NCBI RefSeq assembly: GCF_000341105.1
Contig: NZ_ANBB01000021.1
Span: forward strand, 1 to 64,000
Length of the DNA stretch: 64,000 nt
Reading direction: 5' to 3'
Source: Nocardiopsis potens DSM 45234
Lineage (GTDB): Bacteria > Actinomycetota > Actinomycetes > Streptosporangiales > Streptosporangiaceae
Under the pieces are notes generated by a model. The model had not been told where the DNA came from and made no database searches. It was given only the letters and a program-made list of their open reading frames with translations. The first letter of the stretch is position 1, and every line of letters starts with the position of its first letter. A program made the translations under genes and the position numbers. Positions 48,212 through 60,887 of the stretch are shown one piece after another.

Positions 48212-48691
48212 ATGGCGAGCATGCCGCCCAAGAAGCACCGCGGCAACCCGTTCCGCGGGGTGCTGGACATGATGAGCGAGATGAACCGCATCTCGGACAC
48301 CATGGCGAACCTGGAGACCGGCGGCGCCACCCCGCGCGGCTACTCCGATGCCTGGAGCCCCACCACCGACATCTTCGCCCGCGGTGCCGACCTGGTGATC
48401 CGGAGCGAGCTGCCCGGGATCGCCCCGGAGGACGTCGAGGTCACCTTCTCGCACGGCTACCTCACCATCGCCGGGGAGCGCCCCGCGGAGCCCGGCGACG
48501 TGGTGTACTACGCCGCCGAGCGCTACCGGGGTGCGTTCCGCCGGGAGATCACCCTCCCCGAGGGGGTCGAAGAGGAGGACATCGAGGCCTCCTTCGACGA
48601 GGGGCTGCTGGAGCTCACCGTGAAGGGCGCGGCCGACATCCAGCGGCCGAAGCTCATCGCGATCAAGCGCCGGAAGCGGCCGCGCCCCTGA
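48212..48691 (+). CDS. Hsp20/alpha-crystallin small heat shock protein
   Basis: The 159-residue protein has a central alpha-crystallin domain (DIFARGADLVIRSELPGIAPEDVEVTFSHGYLTIAGER; FRREITLPEGVEEEDIEASFDEGLLELTVKG) and a basic Lys/Arg/Pro tail. It prevents aggregation of unfolded protein and forms large oligomers. The start is ambiguous by one codon (GTG 48209 or ATG 48212); both are served by the GAGGGAAAGTGAGG stretch at the end of the BCCT gene. It is probably cotranscribed with the transporter, linking osmotic and heat protection. Confidence 0.9.
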   Translation: MASMPPKKHRGNPFRGVLDMMSEMNRISDTMANLETGGATPRGYSDAWSPTTDIFARGADLVIRSELPGIAPEDVEVTFSHGYLTIAGERPAEPGDVVYYAAERYRGAFRREITLPEGVEEEDIEASFDEGLLELTVKGAADIQRPKLIAIKRRKRPRP

Positions 48692-48697
48692 CCGCCC

Positions 48698-48712
48698 GGC
48701 GTCCCTGACGCC
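48698..48712. terminator. small hairpin between hsp20 and the M16 gene
   Basis: A 6-bp stem (GGCGTC/GACGCC) with a 3-nt loop lies between convergent ends at 48691 and 48733. Confidence 0.4.
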
Positions 48713-48732
48713 TCAGCGGCGCCTTCCGCGGT

Positions 48733-50073
48733 TCAGAAGACCCGGCCCTGCTCATAGGGCCCGACGACGGCGAGCGCCTGCGGTCGGCCGAGGACCTCCT
48801 CGGCCACCGCGGCGACGTCGTCCGGGGTCACCGCGTCGAACAGCGCCAGGTCCTCGTCGAGCGAGAAGTGCTTCGGGTGGCCGAGCTCGTGGGCGGCCAG
48901 CCGCCCCATCCGGGAGCTGCTGCCCTCGCTGCCCAGCACCCACGACCCCTTGATCTGGCCCTTGGCCCGGTCGACCTCCTCCCCGGTGAGGCCGGAGGAG
49001 GCGGCCTTGGCCAGCTCGTCCCGGCACACCCCGAGGACCTCGTCGGTCTTCTCCGGCAGGCAGCCCGCGTAGATCTGGAACAGCCCGGTGTCGGCGTAGC
49101 CGCTGTGGTACGCCTGGACCGCGTAGGCCAGGCCGCGCTTCTCCCGCACCTCCTGGAAGAGCCGGGAGGACATGCCGCCGCCCAGGGCCGAGCAGAGCAC
49201 CCGCAGCGCGTACCAGCGCGGGTCGGTGCGCGACACCCCCTCGCAGCCCAGGATCAGGTGGGCCTGCTCGGTCTCCCGGGAGAGCAGCGCGGTCCCGGGG
49301 TGCACCCGGACCGGGGCGCCGCCGATCCGCGGCGCGGCGGGCCGCTCGTCGCCGGCCTCGGCCAGCACGTCGGCGAAGGACTCCCGGACCCCCTGGACCA
49401 CCCGGTCGTGGTCGAGGTTGCCGGCGGCGGCGACGATCAGCTCGGCCGGCCGGTAGGCCGCGCGGTACTGCTCGGCGATCCGGTCCCGGGAGATCCGCCC
49501 GATGGTCTCGTTGGTGCCCAGGATGGGCCGGCCCAGCGCGGAGCCGGCGAAGACGTGCGCGGCGAAGACGTCGTCGACCAGGTCGGCCGGCTCGTCCTCG
49601 TACATCGCGATCTCCTCCAGGATCACGCCGCGCTCGGTCTCCACCTCCCCCGGGTCCAGGACCGAGTGCGCCACCATGTCGCCGACCACGTCCACCGCCA
49701 GCGGCAGGTCCCGGTCCAGGACCTTGGCGTAGTAGCTGGTCTGCTCCTTGGTGGTGTAGGCGTTGTGGTCGGCGCCCACCGCGTCCAGCGCCGCGGAGAT
49801 CTCCAGCGCGCCGCGGGTCGCGGTGCCCTTGAACAGCAGGTGCTCCAGGAAGTGCGCGGCGCCGGCGTGCGCGTCGTCCTCGTCCCGGGAGCCGGTGGTG
49901 GCGGAGATGCCGAAGGCCGCCGAGCGCAGCCCGGGGACCTCCTCGGTGACCACGCGCAGGCCGCCGGGGAGCACCGTCCGGCGGACCAGGCCGGACCCTT
50001 CGCCCGGTTCCAGCAGGGTGACCGTGGTGCCGGGCTCCTGCTCGGCGGCGGTGGCGGGAGAGCTCAATTCCAT
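48733..50073 (-). CDS. M16 family zinc metalloprotease
   Basis: The 446-residue M16B peptidase has the inverted zinc motif HFLEH at residues 74-78 and the third ligand in ETERGVILEEIAMYEDEP. The second half is the inactive-like domain (SALGGGMSSRLFQEVREKRGLAYAVQA). It resembles the single-subunit peptidase that is placed downstream of pnp in many Gram-positive and actinobacterial genomes. The start is uncertain: ATG at 50082 or 50073, both with poor ribosome sites because AGAAGG abuts the second. It is the last gene of the translation cluster in this direction. Confidence 0.92.
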   Translation of the reverse strand: MELSSPATAAEQEPGTTVTLLEPGEGSGLVRRTVLPGGLRVVTEEVPGLRSAAFGISATTGSRDEDDAHAGAAHFLEHLLFKGTATRGALEISAALDAVGADHNAYTTKEQTSYYAKVLDRDLPLAVDVVGDMVAHSVLDPGEVETERGVILEEIAMYEDEPADLVDDVFAAHVFAGSALGRPILGTNETIGRISRDRIAEQYRAAYRPAELIVAAAGNLDHDRVVQGVRESFADVLAEAGDERPAAPRIGGAPVRVHPGTALLSRETEQAHLILGCEGVSRTDPRWYALRVLCSALGGGMSSRLFQEVREKRGLAYAVQAYHSGYADTGLFQIYAGCLPEKTDEVLGVCRDELAKAASSGLTGEEVDRAKGQIKGSWVLGSEGSSSRMGRLAAHELGHPKHFSLDEDLALFDAVTPDDVAAVAEEVLGRPQALAVVGPYEQGRVF

Positions 50074-50196
50074 CCTTCTCATGATCGTCTGGGTCGGCCC
50101 GGTGCGGGCCCTTGCCGGGGAGGCGCGCCCCGTACCCCGTTCTACCGGCTGCGGCGGCACCGGCGCGAGGCCGTCCGCCGCTCTGTGCGGAAAACG

Positions 50197-50232
50197 CGGG
50201 GCGGCCGCACCCCGGAGGATGCGGCCGCCCCG
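50197..50232 (-). terminator. pnp intrinsic terminator
   Basis: A perfect 13-bp GC stem with a 10-nt loop; on the minus strand it is followed by CGTTTTCC, giving a T run. It lies 18 bp after the pnp stop. Confidence 0.85.
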
Positions 50233-50249
50233 GTTCAGGCGAACGAGGA

Positions 50250-52580
50250 TCAGGTGTTCTCGCTGCTGCGCGTGCCGCGGCTGCGGCGGCGCCGGCGCGG
50301 CGCGGAGCCGCCCTCGCCGTCCTCGGCGGCGTCGCCGGCGGGCTTCTTCTCCGCCGCGGCCTCCTCGGAGCCGGAGTCCTTCTCCTCCTTGGCCTCCTTG
50401 GCGGCGGCCTCGGCCTCGACGACCTCGACCGGGACCAGGGAGAGCTTCCCGCGGTCGTCCACCTCGCGGATCTCGACCTGGATCTTCTCGCCGATGCTGA
50501 CCACGTCGTCGAGGTTCTCGATCCGCTGGCCGCCGTGGAGCTTGCGGATCTGCGAGATGTGCAGCAGGCCGTCCTTGCCCGGCAGCAGCGAGACGAACGC
50601 GCCGAACGCGGTCGTCTTCACCACGGTGCCGAGGTAGCGGTCGCCGACCTCGGGCATGGTCGGGTTGGCGATCGAGTTGATCGTGTCCCGGGCGGCCTCG
50701 GCGGACGGGCCGTCGGTGGCACCGATGTAGATGGTGCCGTCGTCCTCGATGGTGATGTCGGCGCCGGTGTCCTCCTGGATGGAGTTGATCATCTTGCCCT
50801 TGGGGCCGATGACCTCGCCGATCTTGTCCACCGGGATCTTCACGGTGAGGATCCGCGGCGCGTTCGGGCTCATCTCCGCCGGGCGCTCGATGGCCTCGGC
50901 CATCACGTCCAGGATGGCCAGGCGGGCCCCGCGGGCCTGCTGCAGCGCGTTGGCCAGCTGCTCGGCGGGAATGCCGTCGAGCTTGGTGTCCAGCTGCAGC
51001 GCGGTGATGAGCTCCCGGGTGCCGGCGACCTTGAAGTCCATGTCGCCGAAGGCGTCCTCGGCGCCGAGGATGTCGGTCAGCGTGACGTAGTCGCCGCCCT
51101 CGCTGATCAGGCCCATCGCGATGCCGGCGACCATCTCCTTGAGCGGCACGCCCGCGGCCATCAGCGACATGGTGGAGGCGCAGACCGAGCCCATCGAGGT
51201 GGACCCGTTGGACCCGAGGGCCTCGGAGACCTGGCGGATCGCGTAGGGGAACTCCTCGCGGGCGGGCAGCACCGGGATCAGGGCCCGCTCGGCCAGGGCG
51301 CCGTGGCCGATCTCGCGGCGCTTGGGCGAGCCGACCCGGCCGGTCTCACCGGTGGAGTACGGCGGGAAGTTGTAGTTGTGCATGTAGCGCTTGGTCCGCT
51401 CGGGGTTGAGCGTGTCGACCGTCTGCTCCATGCGGAGCATGTTCAGCGTGGTGATGCCCAGGATCTGGGTCTCGCCCCGCTCGAACAGCGCCGAGCCGTG
51501 CACCCGCGGCACCACGCCGACGTCGGCGGAGAGCTGGCGGATGTCCTTCGGGCCGCGGCCGTCGATGCGGACCTTGTCCCGCAGCACCCGCTCGCGCATG
51601 AGCTGCTTGGTCAGCGACTTGAAGGCGGCGCCGACCTCCTTCTCGCGCCCCTCGAAGTCCTCGGCGAGCTTCTCCGCGGCCTCGGCCTTGACCTCGTCCA
51701 GCCGGGCCTCGCGGTCCTGCTTGTCGGCGATGGTCAGCGCCTCGGCCAGCGGGGCGCCCACCGCGGCCTTGACCGCCTCGTAGGCGTCGTCCTCGTAGTC
51801 GAGGAAGATCGGGAACTCGCCGGTGGGCTTGGCGGCCTGGTCGGCCAGGGCCCGCTGGGCGCGGCAGAGCACCCGGATGAACGGCTTGGCCGCCTCCAGG
51901 CCCTCGGCCACGGTCTGCTCCGTCGGGCCGACGGCGCCGTCGGAGACCAGCTTGAGCGTGTTCGGGGTGGACTCCGCCTCGACCATCATGATCGCGACGT
52001 CGCCGTCCTCCAGCTCGCGGCCGGCCACCACCATGTCGAAGGTGGCGTCCTCCAGCTCGCTGTGGGTCGGGAACGCGACCCACTGGCCCTCGATCAGGGC
52101 GACGCGCACGCCACCGATCGGGCCGGAGAACGGCAGGCCCGCCAGCTGGGTGGACATCGAGGCGGCGTTGATCGCGACCACGTCGTAGAGGTGGTCGGGG
52201 TGGAGCGCCATCACGGTCTCCACGACCTGGATCTCGTTGCGCAGCCCGTGCTTGAACGAGGGGCGCAGCGGCCGGTCGATGAGGCGGCAGGTGAGGATGG
52301 CGTCCTCGGACGGGCGCCCCTCGCGGCGGAAGAACGAGCCGGGGATGCGCCCGGCGGCGTACATCCGCTCCTCGACGTCGACGGTGAGCGGGAAGAAGTC
52401 CAGGTTCTCCTTGGGCCGCTTGGAGGCGGTGGTCGCGGAGAGGACCATCGTCTCGTCGTCGAGGTAGGCCACGGCGGAGCCGGCGGCCTGGCGGGCCATC
52501 CGGCCCGTCTCGAAGCGGATGGTACGGGTGCCGAAGCGGCCGTTGTCGATCACGGCCTCGGCGGAATACGCGCCCTCCAT
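50250..52580 (-). CDS. pnp: polyribonucleotide nucleotidyltransferase (PNPase/GpsI)
   Basis: The 776-residue enzyme degrades RNA 3' to 5' with phosphate and can add tails; in streptomycetes the same protein was named guanosine pentaphosphate synthetase. Two RNase PH domains are present ([60 protein letters not shown]). A KH domain ([22 protein letters not shown]), an S1 domain ([26 protein letters not shown]) and a basic/acidic tail ending [15 protein letters not shown] follow. GGAGGA precedes the ATG at 52580. It is downstream of rpsO but separated by a strong terminator. Confidence 0.97.
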   Translation of the reverse strand: MEGAYSAEAVIDNGRFGTRTIRFETGRMARQAAGSAVAYLDDETMVLSATTASKRPKENLDFFPLTVDVEERMYAAGRIPGSFFRREGRPSEDAILTCRLIDRPLRPSFKHGLRNEIQVVETVMALHPDHLYDVVAINAASMSTQLAGLPFSGPIGGVRVALIEGQWVAFPTHSELEDATFDMVVAGRELEDGDVAIMMVEAESTPNTLKLVSDGAVGPTEQTVAEGLEAAKPFIRVLCRAQRALADQAAKPTGEFPIFLDYEDDAYEAVKAAVGAPLAEALTIADKQDREARLDEVKAEAAEKLAEDFEGREKEVGAAFKSLTKQLMRERVLRDKVRIDGRGPKDIRQLSADVGVVPRVHGSALFERGETQILGITTLNMLRMEQTVDTLNPERTKRYMHNYNFPPYSTGETGRVGSPKRREIGHGALAERALIPVLPAREEFPYAIRQVSEALGSNGSTSMGSVCASTMSLMAAGVPLKEMVAGIAMGLISEGGDYVTLTDILGAEDAFGDMDFKVAGTRELITALQLDTKLDGIPAEQLANALQQARGARLAILDVMAEAIERPAEMSPNAPRILTVKIPVDKIGEVIGPKGKMINSIQEDTGADITIEDDGTIYIGATDGPSAEAARDTINSIANPTMPEVGDRYLGTVVKTTAFGAFVSLLPGKDGLLHISQIRKLHGGQRIENLDDVVSIGEKIQVEIREVDDRGKLSLVPVEVVEAEAAAKEAKEEKDSGSEEAAAEKKPAGDAAEDGEGGSAPRRRRRSRGTRSSENT

Positions 52581-52948
52581 GGGCGTCCTCCTCATGACTG
52601 CGGAAGACGGGTGCGCAGGCCCCGCGTCCGGCCCCGGCGGGGCCCTCCTGTCCGCCGCCGAGATTCGTTCCCCGACCGCCGACCGGGCATCGCCCGGCGC
52701 GGCCCGGTCCGCGAACGCCGGCCATCGATCGAAGCCCGCGGCACACCCCGGGGGGCGGGCCGCAGACCACTACCGAGGACCGGCCCCGACACGGCGGCCG
52801 AGGTGCAGAGCGCGGGAGCGCTCCGTCCGTCTTCGTCTGATCTGTTCTTCGCCCGGCCTTTCGACCGGGCTCCACTGTGGACCATACTGCCTGGCCACGG
52901 TGGGACGCGATAGATCCACACCAGTGGAATCCGTCCGCATCGAGAAAA
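52581..52948 (-). promoter_or_regulatory. pnp leader and promoter region
   Basis: No coding frame. A 6-bp hairpin GGCCCC-GGC-GGGGCC (52630-52644) and further GC dyads form a structured leader, as expected where PNPase regulates its own mRNA. A TATGGT box lies on the minus strand near 52885; the -35 is unclear. Confidence 0.4.
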
Positions 52949-52972
52949 GGGGAGCGGCCGGAACCGCTCCCC
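52949..52972 (-). terminator. rpsO intrinsic terminator
   Basis: A perfect 9-bp stem (GGGGAGCGG/CCGCTCCCC) with a 6-nt loop lies 8 bp after the rpsO stop; on the minus strand it is directly followed by TTTTCTC. It is among the clearest Rho-independent terminators in the window. Confidence 0.9.
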
Positions 52973-52980
52973 TCCCTCCG

Positions 52981-53250
52981 CTAGCGGCGCAGACCCAGGC
53001 GCTGGATCAGCTCGCGGTAGCGGTTGATGTCCTTCTTCTGCACGTACTTGAGAAGGCGGCGGCGCCGGCCGACCATCAGCAGCAGGCCGCGGCGGCTGTG
53101 GTGGTCGTGCTGGTGCGTCTTGAGGTGCTCGGTGAGCTCGGTGATGCGGTGCGTCAGCAGTGCGATCTGCACGTCCGGCGACCCGGTGTCACCGTCGCCG
53201 GTGCTGTACTCGGCGATGATCTTCTGCTTGGTGGCGGCGTCGATCGACAC
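52981..53250 (-). CDS. rpsO: 30S ribosomal protein S15
   Basis: The 89-residue ribosomal protein is canonical: [49 protein letters not shown] is the rRNA-binding helical core, and it ends with [10 protein letters not shown]. It binds the three-way junction of 16S rRNA. The GTG start follows AAGGAG. Gene order truB-ribF-rpsO-pnp is as in most actinobacteria; here rpsO ends in its own terminator. Confidence 0.98.
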   Translation of the reverse strand: MSIDAATKQKIIAEYSTGDGDTGSPDVQIALLTHRITELTEHLKTHQHDHHSRRGLLLMVGRRRRLLKYVQKKDINRYRELIQRLGLRR

Positions 53251-53480
53251 GTCGCTCCTTCTCTTGTGTTCGGTACGCGTTCTCGCGGAGCCGCTCCCGG
53301 CGGAGCCGGGGCGGCGCGCAGCCGCGGCGACCGCGCGTACGAGCAGTCACCGTCTGCGGGTGGTCCGGCCGCGGTCGGCGCCTCGGCGTCCGGACCCGGC
53401 GGCCCTCCGGCGCCGTCGCCGGCGCGGGAAGGGCAGGGCTGATCAGCCCCGTCACCTGACCGAGTCTAACCCACATTCCC

Positions 53481-53500
53481 GCCGCCCGGGCCCGGGCGGC
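53481..53500 (-). terminator. hairpin after the riboflavin kinase gene
   Basis: A perfect 20-bp palindrome (8-bp stem with a GGCC loop when folded), 17 bp past the stop at 53517, in the rpsO leader. Confidence 0.55.
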
Positions 53501-53516
53501 GGCCGGCGCCGGCCGG

Positions 53517-53996
53517 TCAGGCCATCAGCTCGCGCGCCCGGGCGACGTCCTCGGTCATCGCGTCGATGAGCTCCGCGACGTCGGCGAACCGGCGCTGGCC
53601 GCGGATCCGGTGCACGAACTCCACCGCCATCTTGCGGCCGTAGAGCTCCAGGTCGTCCCGGTCCAGGGCGTAGGCCTCGACGGTGCGGTGAACGCCGTCG
53701 AAGGTGGGGTTGGTGCCCACCGAGACCGCCGCGGGCCAGCTCTGCTCCCCGCCGTCCTGCGGCGGGTCGGTGAGCAGCAGTCGGCCGGCGTAGACGCCGT
53801 CGGCCGGCACCGCGGTGCCGTGCACCACGTCCAGGTTGGCGGTGGGGAACCCGAGCAGCTCCCGGCCGCGGGCGGCGCCGTGCACCACGACGCCCTCCAC
53901 CCGGTGCGGGCGGCCCAGGGCCGCCGCGGCCTCTTCCACCCGGCCCTCTTCGATCAGCCCGCGGACGCCGCCGTCCGCCCCGGCCTCATCCTGCAC
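53517..53996 (-). CDS. ribF: riboflavin kinase only, RibF lacking the FAD synthetase domain
   Basis: The 159-residue protein is the C-terminal flavokinase half of RibF, which phosphorylates riboflavin to FMN. It begins where RibF normally reads the end of the first domain (VRGLIEEGRVEEAAAALGRPHRVEG). RGRELLGFPTANL, YAGRLLLTD and SVGTNPTFDGVHRTVEAY follow. About 170 residues of FAD synthetase are missing. The gene is not just broken: a GTG with GGAGGGAG at correct distance starts it, and only 81 bp separate it from truB, with no remnant of the lost domain. It sits in its usual place in the operon. FAD synthetase must lie elsewhere. Confidence 0.88.
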   Translation of the reverse strand: MQDEAGADGGVRGLIEEGRVEEAAAALGRPHRVEGVVVHGAARGRELLGFPTANLDVVHGTAVPADGVYAGRLLLTDPPQDGGEQSWPAAVSVGTNPTFDGVHRTVEAYALDRDDLELYGRKMAVEFVHRIRGQRRFADVAELIDAMTEDVARARELMA

Positions 53997-54077
53997 GTCG
54001 AACTCCCTCCGGTCCGCGACCGAACTCCTCCGACCGCGCCCCGGCTCCCGGGACGCTCCGCCGCGCGGTCCGCGCGC

Positions 54078-54965
54078 TCATCCGCCCGCGAACACCACGA
54101 TCGGCCTGCTCTGCCCGGCCTTCTCCTCGGCCAGCGCCACCACCGAGCCGTCCGGCGCGAACAGCCCGATCGGGCCCGGCCCCAGGCTGCCCGCCGCGAT
54201 CCGGCCGCCGTGGGCGACCTTGCGCGCCTCCTCGGCGTCCAGCACCCGCACCGGGAACGCCGCCGCCACCGCCTGGGAGAGCGGCAGCGCGGTGAACTCC
54301 TCGGCCAGCCGCTCCAGGGTGGCGGCCTGCTCGATGCCGTAGGGGCCGACCCGGGTGCGGCGCAGCGCGGTGAGGTGGCCGCCCACCCCCAGCGCGGCGC
54401 CCAGGTCCCGGGCGAGCGACCGGATGTAGGTGCCGCTGGAGCAGACCACCCGCACGTCGAGGTCGACCGTCTCCTCCCCGCGCCGGATCTCCAGCACGGT
54501 GAACTCCGAGACGGTGACCGGGCGCGCCTTGAGCTCGACCGCCTCGCCCTCCCGGGCGGACTTGTAGGCCCGCTTGCCGTTCACCTTGATCGCGCTCACC
54601 TGCGGGGGGACCTGCTCGATCTCCCCGGTCAGCGCGGCGGCGCCGGCCAGCAGCGCGGCCTCCGCGACACCGGACGCGTCGGCGCGGCCGGTGCGGGAGC
54701 CCTGGGCGTCGTCGGTGTCGGTGGTCTCCCCGAGCCGGATGGTGCCCTCGTAGGCCTTCTCGGTCAGGGTGAGGTGGCCCAGCAGCCGGGTGGCCCGGCC
54801 GAGGCCGAGCACCAGCACCCCGGTGGCCATCGGGTCGAGCGTCCCGGCGTGGCCCACCTTGCGGGTGCCGGCCAGCCGGCGGACCCGCGCGACGACGTCG
54901 TGCGAGGTCCAGTCGGCCGGCTTGTCCACGACCAGGACGCCGTCGGGGCCGGGGGCCCGGGTCAC
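54078..54965 (-). CDS. truB: tRNA pseudouridine(55) synthase
   Basis: The 295-residue enzyme makes pseudouridine 55 in the T loop of tRNAs. Motif II with the catalytic Asp is [47 protein letters not shown] and [18 protein letters not shown] are standard, with a PUA-like C terminus ([15 protein letters not shown]). The GTG start overlaps the rbfA stop (54962-54965). The DHH-type NrnA gene that usually lies between rbfA and truB in actinobacteria is absent. Confidence 0.96.
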   Translation of the reverse strand: MTRAPGPDGVLVVDKPADWTSHDVVARVRRLAGTRKVGHAGTLDPMATGVLVLGLGRATRLLGHLTLTEKAYEGTIRLGETTDTDDAQGSRTGRADASGVAEAALLAGAAALTGEIEQVPPQVSAIKVNGKRAYKSAREGEAVELKARPVTVSEFTVLEIRRGEETVDLDVRVVCSSGTYIRSLARDLGAALGVGGHLTALRRTRVGPYGIEQAATLERLAEEFTALPLSQAVAAAFPVRVLDAEEARKVAHGGRIAAGSLGPGPIGLFAPDGSVVALAEEKAGQSRPIVVFAGG

Positions 54966-55405
54966 TCCGCGCCCTCTTCGTCCTCGTCGCGCGAGGTCTT
55001 GTAGGGGTCGGCGTCCCCGGCGTGGGTCGCCCCGGCCGCGGCGCGCGCCACCTCCGCGTCGGACTTGCGCGCCTCGGCGAGCAGCTCCTCGATGTGCTGG
55101 GCGTTGTCCTGCACCTCGTCCCGCTCGAAGGCGAGGCTCGGGGTGTGCCGGAGCCCGGTCTGCCGGCCGACCTCGGAGCGGATCACGCCCTTGGCGCTCT
55201 CCAGGGCGGCCGCGGTGCCGGCCTTCTCCTCGTCGGTGCCGAAGACGGTGTAGTAGACGGTCGCCTCGCGCAGGTCGTTGGTGAGCCGGGCGTCGGTGAC
55301 GGTCACGAACCCCAGGCGGGGGTCCTTGATCCGGCGCTCCAGCATCTCCGCGACGATGCGCTGGATGCGGTCGGCGAGCTTGCGCGCTCGTGCGGCGTCG
55401 ACCAT
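54962..55405 (-). CDS. rbfA: ribosome-binding factor A
   Basis: The 147-residue KH-like protein matures the 16S rRNA 5' end. [45 protein letters not shown] and the [17 protein letters not shown] end are conserved. A ~35-residue Asp/Glu-rich tail is added. The ATG at 55405 matches the family start. It lies a few bases after DUF503 and is coupled to truB. Confidence 0.95.
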   Translation of the reverse strand: MVDAARARKLADRIQRIVAEMLERRIKDPRLGFVTVTDARLTNDLREATVYYTVFGTDEEKAGTAAALESAKGVIRSEVGRQTGLRHTPSLAFERDEVQDNAQHIEELLAEARKSDAEVARAAAGATHAGDADPYKTSRDEDEEGAE

Positions 55406-55410
55406 GGTCC

Positions 55411-55752
55411 TCAATCTTCCTCTGGGCTGAAGAGCCGCCGCCTGGCGGAGAGCAGCTCGATCTCGGGCCGCCCCGCCACCAGCCGCTCGCAGGTGTCGAG
55501 CACCTCGGTGCAGTGGGCCGCCGTGGAGGCCACCACCGCGACGCCGATCTCGGCCCTGCGGTAGAGGTCGTGCTCCCCCGTCTCCGCGACGGAGACGGAG
55601 AACCTCCGCTGGAGTTCGGCGACGATCGGGCGCACCACCGAGCGCTTCTGCTTCAGCGACCGGACGTCGCCGAGCAGGATGTCCAGGGTCAGCGACCCGA
55701 TGTAGGCGCCGCTCCGCGCGGTGCGGCGGCCGTTGCTTGGTCTGGATGTCAT
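55411..55752 (-). CDS. DUF503 (YlxP-like) protein
   Basis: The ~113-residue protein contains [58 protein letters not shown], the full DUF503 core. The family is found between infB and rbfA in Gram-positive bacteria and is associated with ribosome/RNA processing, without a firm activity. The start is uncertain: ATG at 55752 or 55764, neither with a clear ribosome site; the family core begins ~16 residues after the first. Confidence 0.9.
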   Translation of the reverse strand: MTSRPSNGRRTARSGAYIGSLTLDILLGDVRSLKQKRSVVRPIVAELQRRFSVSVAETGEHDLYRRAEIGVAVVASTAAHCTEVLDTCERLVAGRPEIELLSARRRLFSPEED

Positions 55753-55800
55753 CGTGTGCCGCATGACGGAGCGGCGGGCCGGGGAAAGGATCCGGGGAGC

Positions 55801-55832
55801 CCGGGGGCCCGGCCGTGCGGCCGGACCCCCGG
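55801..55832 (-). terminator. hairpin after infB
   Basis: A 14-bp stem with one mismatch and a GTGC loop, 28 bp past the infB stop and before DUF503; it may attenuate rather than end the operon. Confidence 0.55.
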
Positions 55833-55859
55833 GGTACTGCCTGGCTTCCTGCCACCGCG

Positions 55860-58859
<3,000 letters not shown>

Positions 58860-58916
58860 TGCTCTCCTCTACTTCGGTCCGGGACATGGGCTTGTGCCGG
58901 ACCGTCGCTAGCTTGA

Positions 58917-58952
58917 CGTACTCATCGCTGCGTACTCATCGAGCGCTCATCG
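58917..58952. repeat. short direct repeats in the infB leader
   Basis: The 11-mer CGTACTCATCG occurs at 58917-58927 and 58931-58941, with a third shortened copy CTCATCG at 58946-58952, about 60-95 bp ahead of infB. They lie near a 6-bp hairpin (58999-59013). Confidence 0.6.
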
Positions 58953-59074
58953 CAATCTCGACCCGCTTCCTCGTCGCTACACAACAATGGGTCAGTTCGC
59001 CGGATCTTCCGGCACGACAAGACCGGCCGGCGCACGGTCGTTACAACCGCGCTCTCGGCTGGATCATTCCAACC

Positions 59075-59422
59075 CTATCCCTTGACCGCGACCGACTCCA
59101 ACGCGTGGGACTCCGCGAAGTAGGCCGCCACCCGCGAGGCGTCGTACCGCCCCGGCGCCCGGAACGCGCGCGGCCAGGGCCGCCGCTTCTCGGCCGCCCG
59201 CAGGCACTCCGGATCGGGGTGGAGGTAGGCGCCCCGGCCCGGCGCACGGCGGCGCGGGTCGGGGAGGACCAGCAGGCCGTCGGCGACCAGCCGCAGCAGT
59301 TCGGACTGGTCCGCCCGGGACCGGCACCCGATGCAGGTGCGGACCGGCGGGCGCCCTCCGGCCTCCCCGAGTCTAGCGCGCCGGGGCATCGGCCCGTCCG
59401 CCGCCGTCCTCGTCGTCGCCAT
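59075..59422 (-). CDS. ylxR: YlxR family (DUF448) RNA-binding protein
   Basis: The 115-residue protein has the YlxR signature [19 protein letters not shown] and [32 protein letters not shown], a small RNA-binding fold reported to modulate RNase P or transcription in some Gram-positives. Its N terminus overlaps the nusA 3' end by 50 bp if the ATG at 59422 is used; Met12 at 59389 shortens that to 17 bp. It sits in the invariant nusA-ylxR-infB order. Confidence 0.92.
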   Translation of the reverse strand: MATTRTAADGPMPRRARLGEAGGRPPVRTCIGCRSRADQSELLRLVADGLLVLPDPRRRAPGRGAYLHPDPECLRAAEKRRPWPRAFRAPGRYDASRVAAYFAESHALESVAVKG

Positions 59423-60386
59423 CGGGCGCGTCGGAGCGGATGTCGATCCGCCACCCGGTGAGCCGGGCGGCGAGCCGGGCGTTCTGCCCCTCCTTGCCGA
59501 TGGCCAGGGACTGCTGGTAGTCGGGCACGGTGACCCGGGCGACCTTGGCCGCGGCGTCCAGCACCTCCACCCGGTTCACCCGGGCGGGGGACAGCGCGTT
59601 GCCGACGAACACGGCCGGGTCGTCGGAGTGGTCGACGATGTCGATCTTCTCCCCGTTGAGCTCGGCCATCACGTTGCGGACCCGGCTGCCCAGCGGGCCG
59701 ATGCAGGCGCCCTTGGCGTTGACCCCGGTCTTGTTGGACTTGACCGCCATCTTGGTGCGGTGGCCGGCCTCCCGGGCGATCGCGGCGATCTCCACGGTGC
59801 CGTCGGCGATCTCGGGCACCTCCAGCTCGAAGAGCTTGCGCACCAGGTTGGGGTGGGTGCGGGAGAGGGTGACCGAGGGGCCGCGGTGGCCCTTGCGCAC
59901 CTGCACGACGTAGGCGCGCAGCCGCTCGCCGTGGTTGTACTCCTCGCCGGGGACCTGCTCCTGCGGAGGCAGGATCGCCTCCAGCCGGCCCAGGTCGACC
60001 AGCACGTTCCGCGGGTCCTTGCCCTGCTGGATGATGCCGGAGACGATCTCGTACTCGCGGCCGGCGAACTCGCCGAGGGTCAGCTCGTCCTCGGCGTCGC
60101 GCAACCGCTGCAGGATGACCTGCTTGGCGGTGGAGGTGGCGATCCGGCCGAACCCGCTCGGGGTGGCGTCGTACTCGCGGACGGCGCCGGTCTCCTCGTC
60201 GGTCTCGCTCGCCCAGACCGTGACGTGGCCGCTGGTGCGGTCCAGCTCGACCCGGGCCGAGGACTCGGTGCCCTCCTGGCGGTGGTAGGCGATCAGCAGG
60301 GCGTCCTCGATCGCCTTGACGACGAGGTCAACCGAGATGTCCTTCTCGCGCTCCAGGCTGCGCAGGACACTCATATCGATATCCAC
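59373..60386 (-). CDS. nusA: transcription termination/antitermination factor NusA
   Basis: The 337-residue factor binds RNA polymerase and nascent RNA. The N domain ([32 protein letters not shown]) is followed by S1 ([26 protein letters not shown]) and two KH domains ([53 protein letters not shown]). The acidic C-terminal repeats of proteobacterial NusA are missing, as usual for actinobacteria. The GTG at 60386 follows GGGGGAG; a Met at codon 5 is an alternative. It overlaps ylxR. Confidence 0.96.
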   Translation of the reverse strand: MDIDMSVLRSLEREKDISVDLVVKAIEDALLIAYHRQEGTESSARVELDRTSGHVTVWASETDEETGAVREYDATPSGFGRIATSTAKQVILQRLRDAEDELTLGEFAGREYEIVSGIIQQGKDPRNVLVDLGRLEAILPPQEQVPGEEYNHGERLRAYVVQVRKGHRGPSVTLSRTHPNLVRKLFELEVPEIADGTVEIAAIAREAGHRTKMAVKSNKTGVNAKGACIGPLGSRVRNVMAELNGEKIDIVDHSDDPAVFVGNALSPARVNRVEVLDAAAKVARVTVPDYQQSLAIGKEGQNARLAARLTGWRIDIRSDAPDGDDEDGGGRADAPAR

Positions 60387-60398
60387 GGGGCTCCCCCT

Positions 60399-60887
60399 CT
60401 AGTCCGCCGCGGCGGTGTCGTCGTCGGCGGGGCGGCGGAACTCCACCTGGACCTTGGCCCGCGCGATGTCGGCGTAGCCGTACTCCACCGTCGCGTCGTC
60501 GACGCTCAGGGAGACGCCCGACTCGTCGGCGTCCAGCACCCGGCCGGTGACCTCGCCGCCTTCGGCGAGCCGGACCGAGACGAGCCGCCCGCGCGAGCGC
60601 CGCCAGTGCCGGGGCAGGGTCAGCGGCCGGTCCACGCCGGGGGAGGTCACTTCGAGGACGTAGGGGGCCTTGCCCATCGCGTCGGAGGCGTCCAGAGCGG
60701 TCGAGACCAGCTGGCTCACCTCGCCGACCGCGTCCAGGTCGACCCCGTTCTCGGAGTCCACCACCACGCGCAGCAGCCGCCGCTTGCCGGCCGGGACGAC
60801 CTCGACGGCCTCCAGCTCCAGGCCTGCCTCGGCCAGCACCGGCTCAAGCACGGCGGCCAAGCGGTCCTGGCGAGCCTGCGCCCCCAT
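60399..60887 (-). CDS. rimP: ribosome maturation factor RimP
   Basis: The 162-residue factor assists 30S assembly. It reads LAAVLEPVLAEAGLELEAVEVVPAGKRRLLRVVVDSENGVDLDAVGEVSQLVS, with YVLEVTSPGVDRPLT, the core RimP motif, and a C-terminal beta barrel. GAGGAATACGG precedes the ATG. It heads the rimP-nusA-ylxR-infB operon, and nusA starts 12 bp after its stop. It is divergent from the ferritin-like lipoprotein gene. Confidence 0.95.
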   Translation of the reverse strand: MGAQARQDRLAAVLEPVLAEAGLELEAVEVVPAGKRRLLRVVVDSENGVDLDAVGEVSQLVSTALDASDAMGKAPYVLEVTSPGVDRPLTLPRHWRRSRGRLVSVRLAEGGEVTGRVLDADESGVSLSVDDATVEYGYADIARAKVQVEFRRPADDDTAAAD

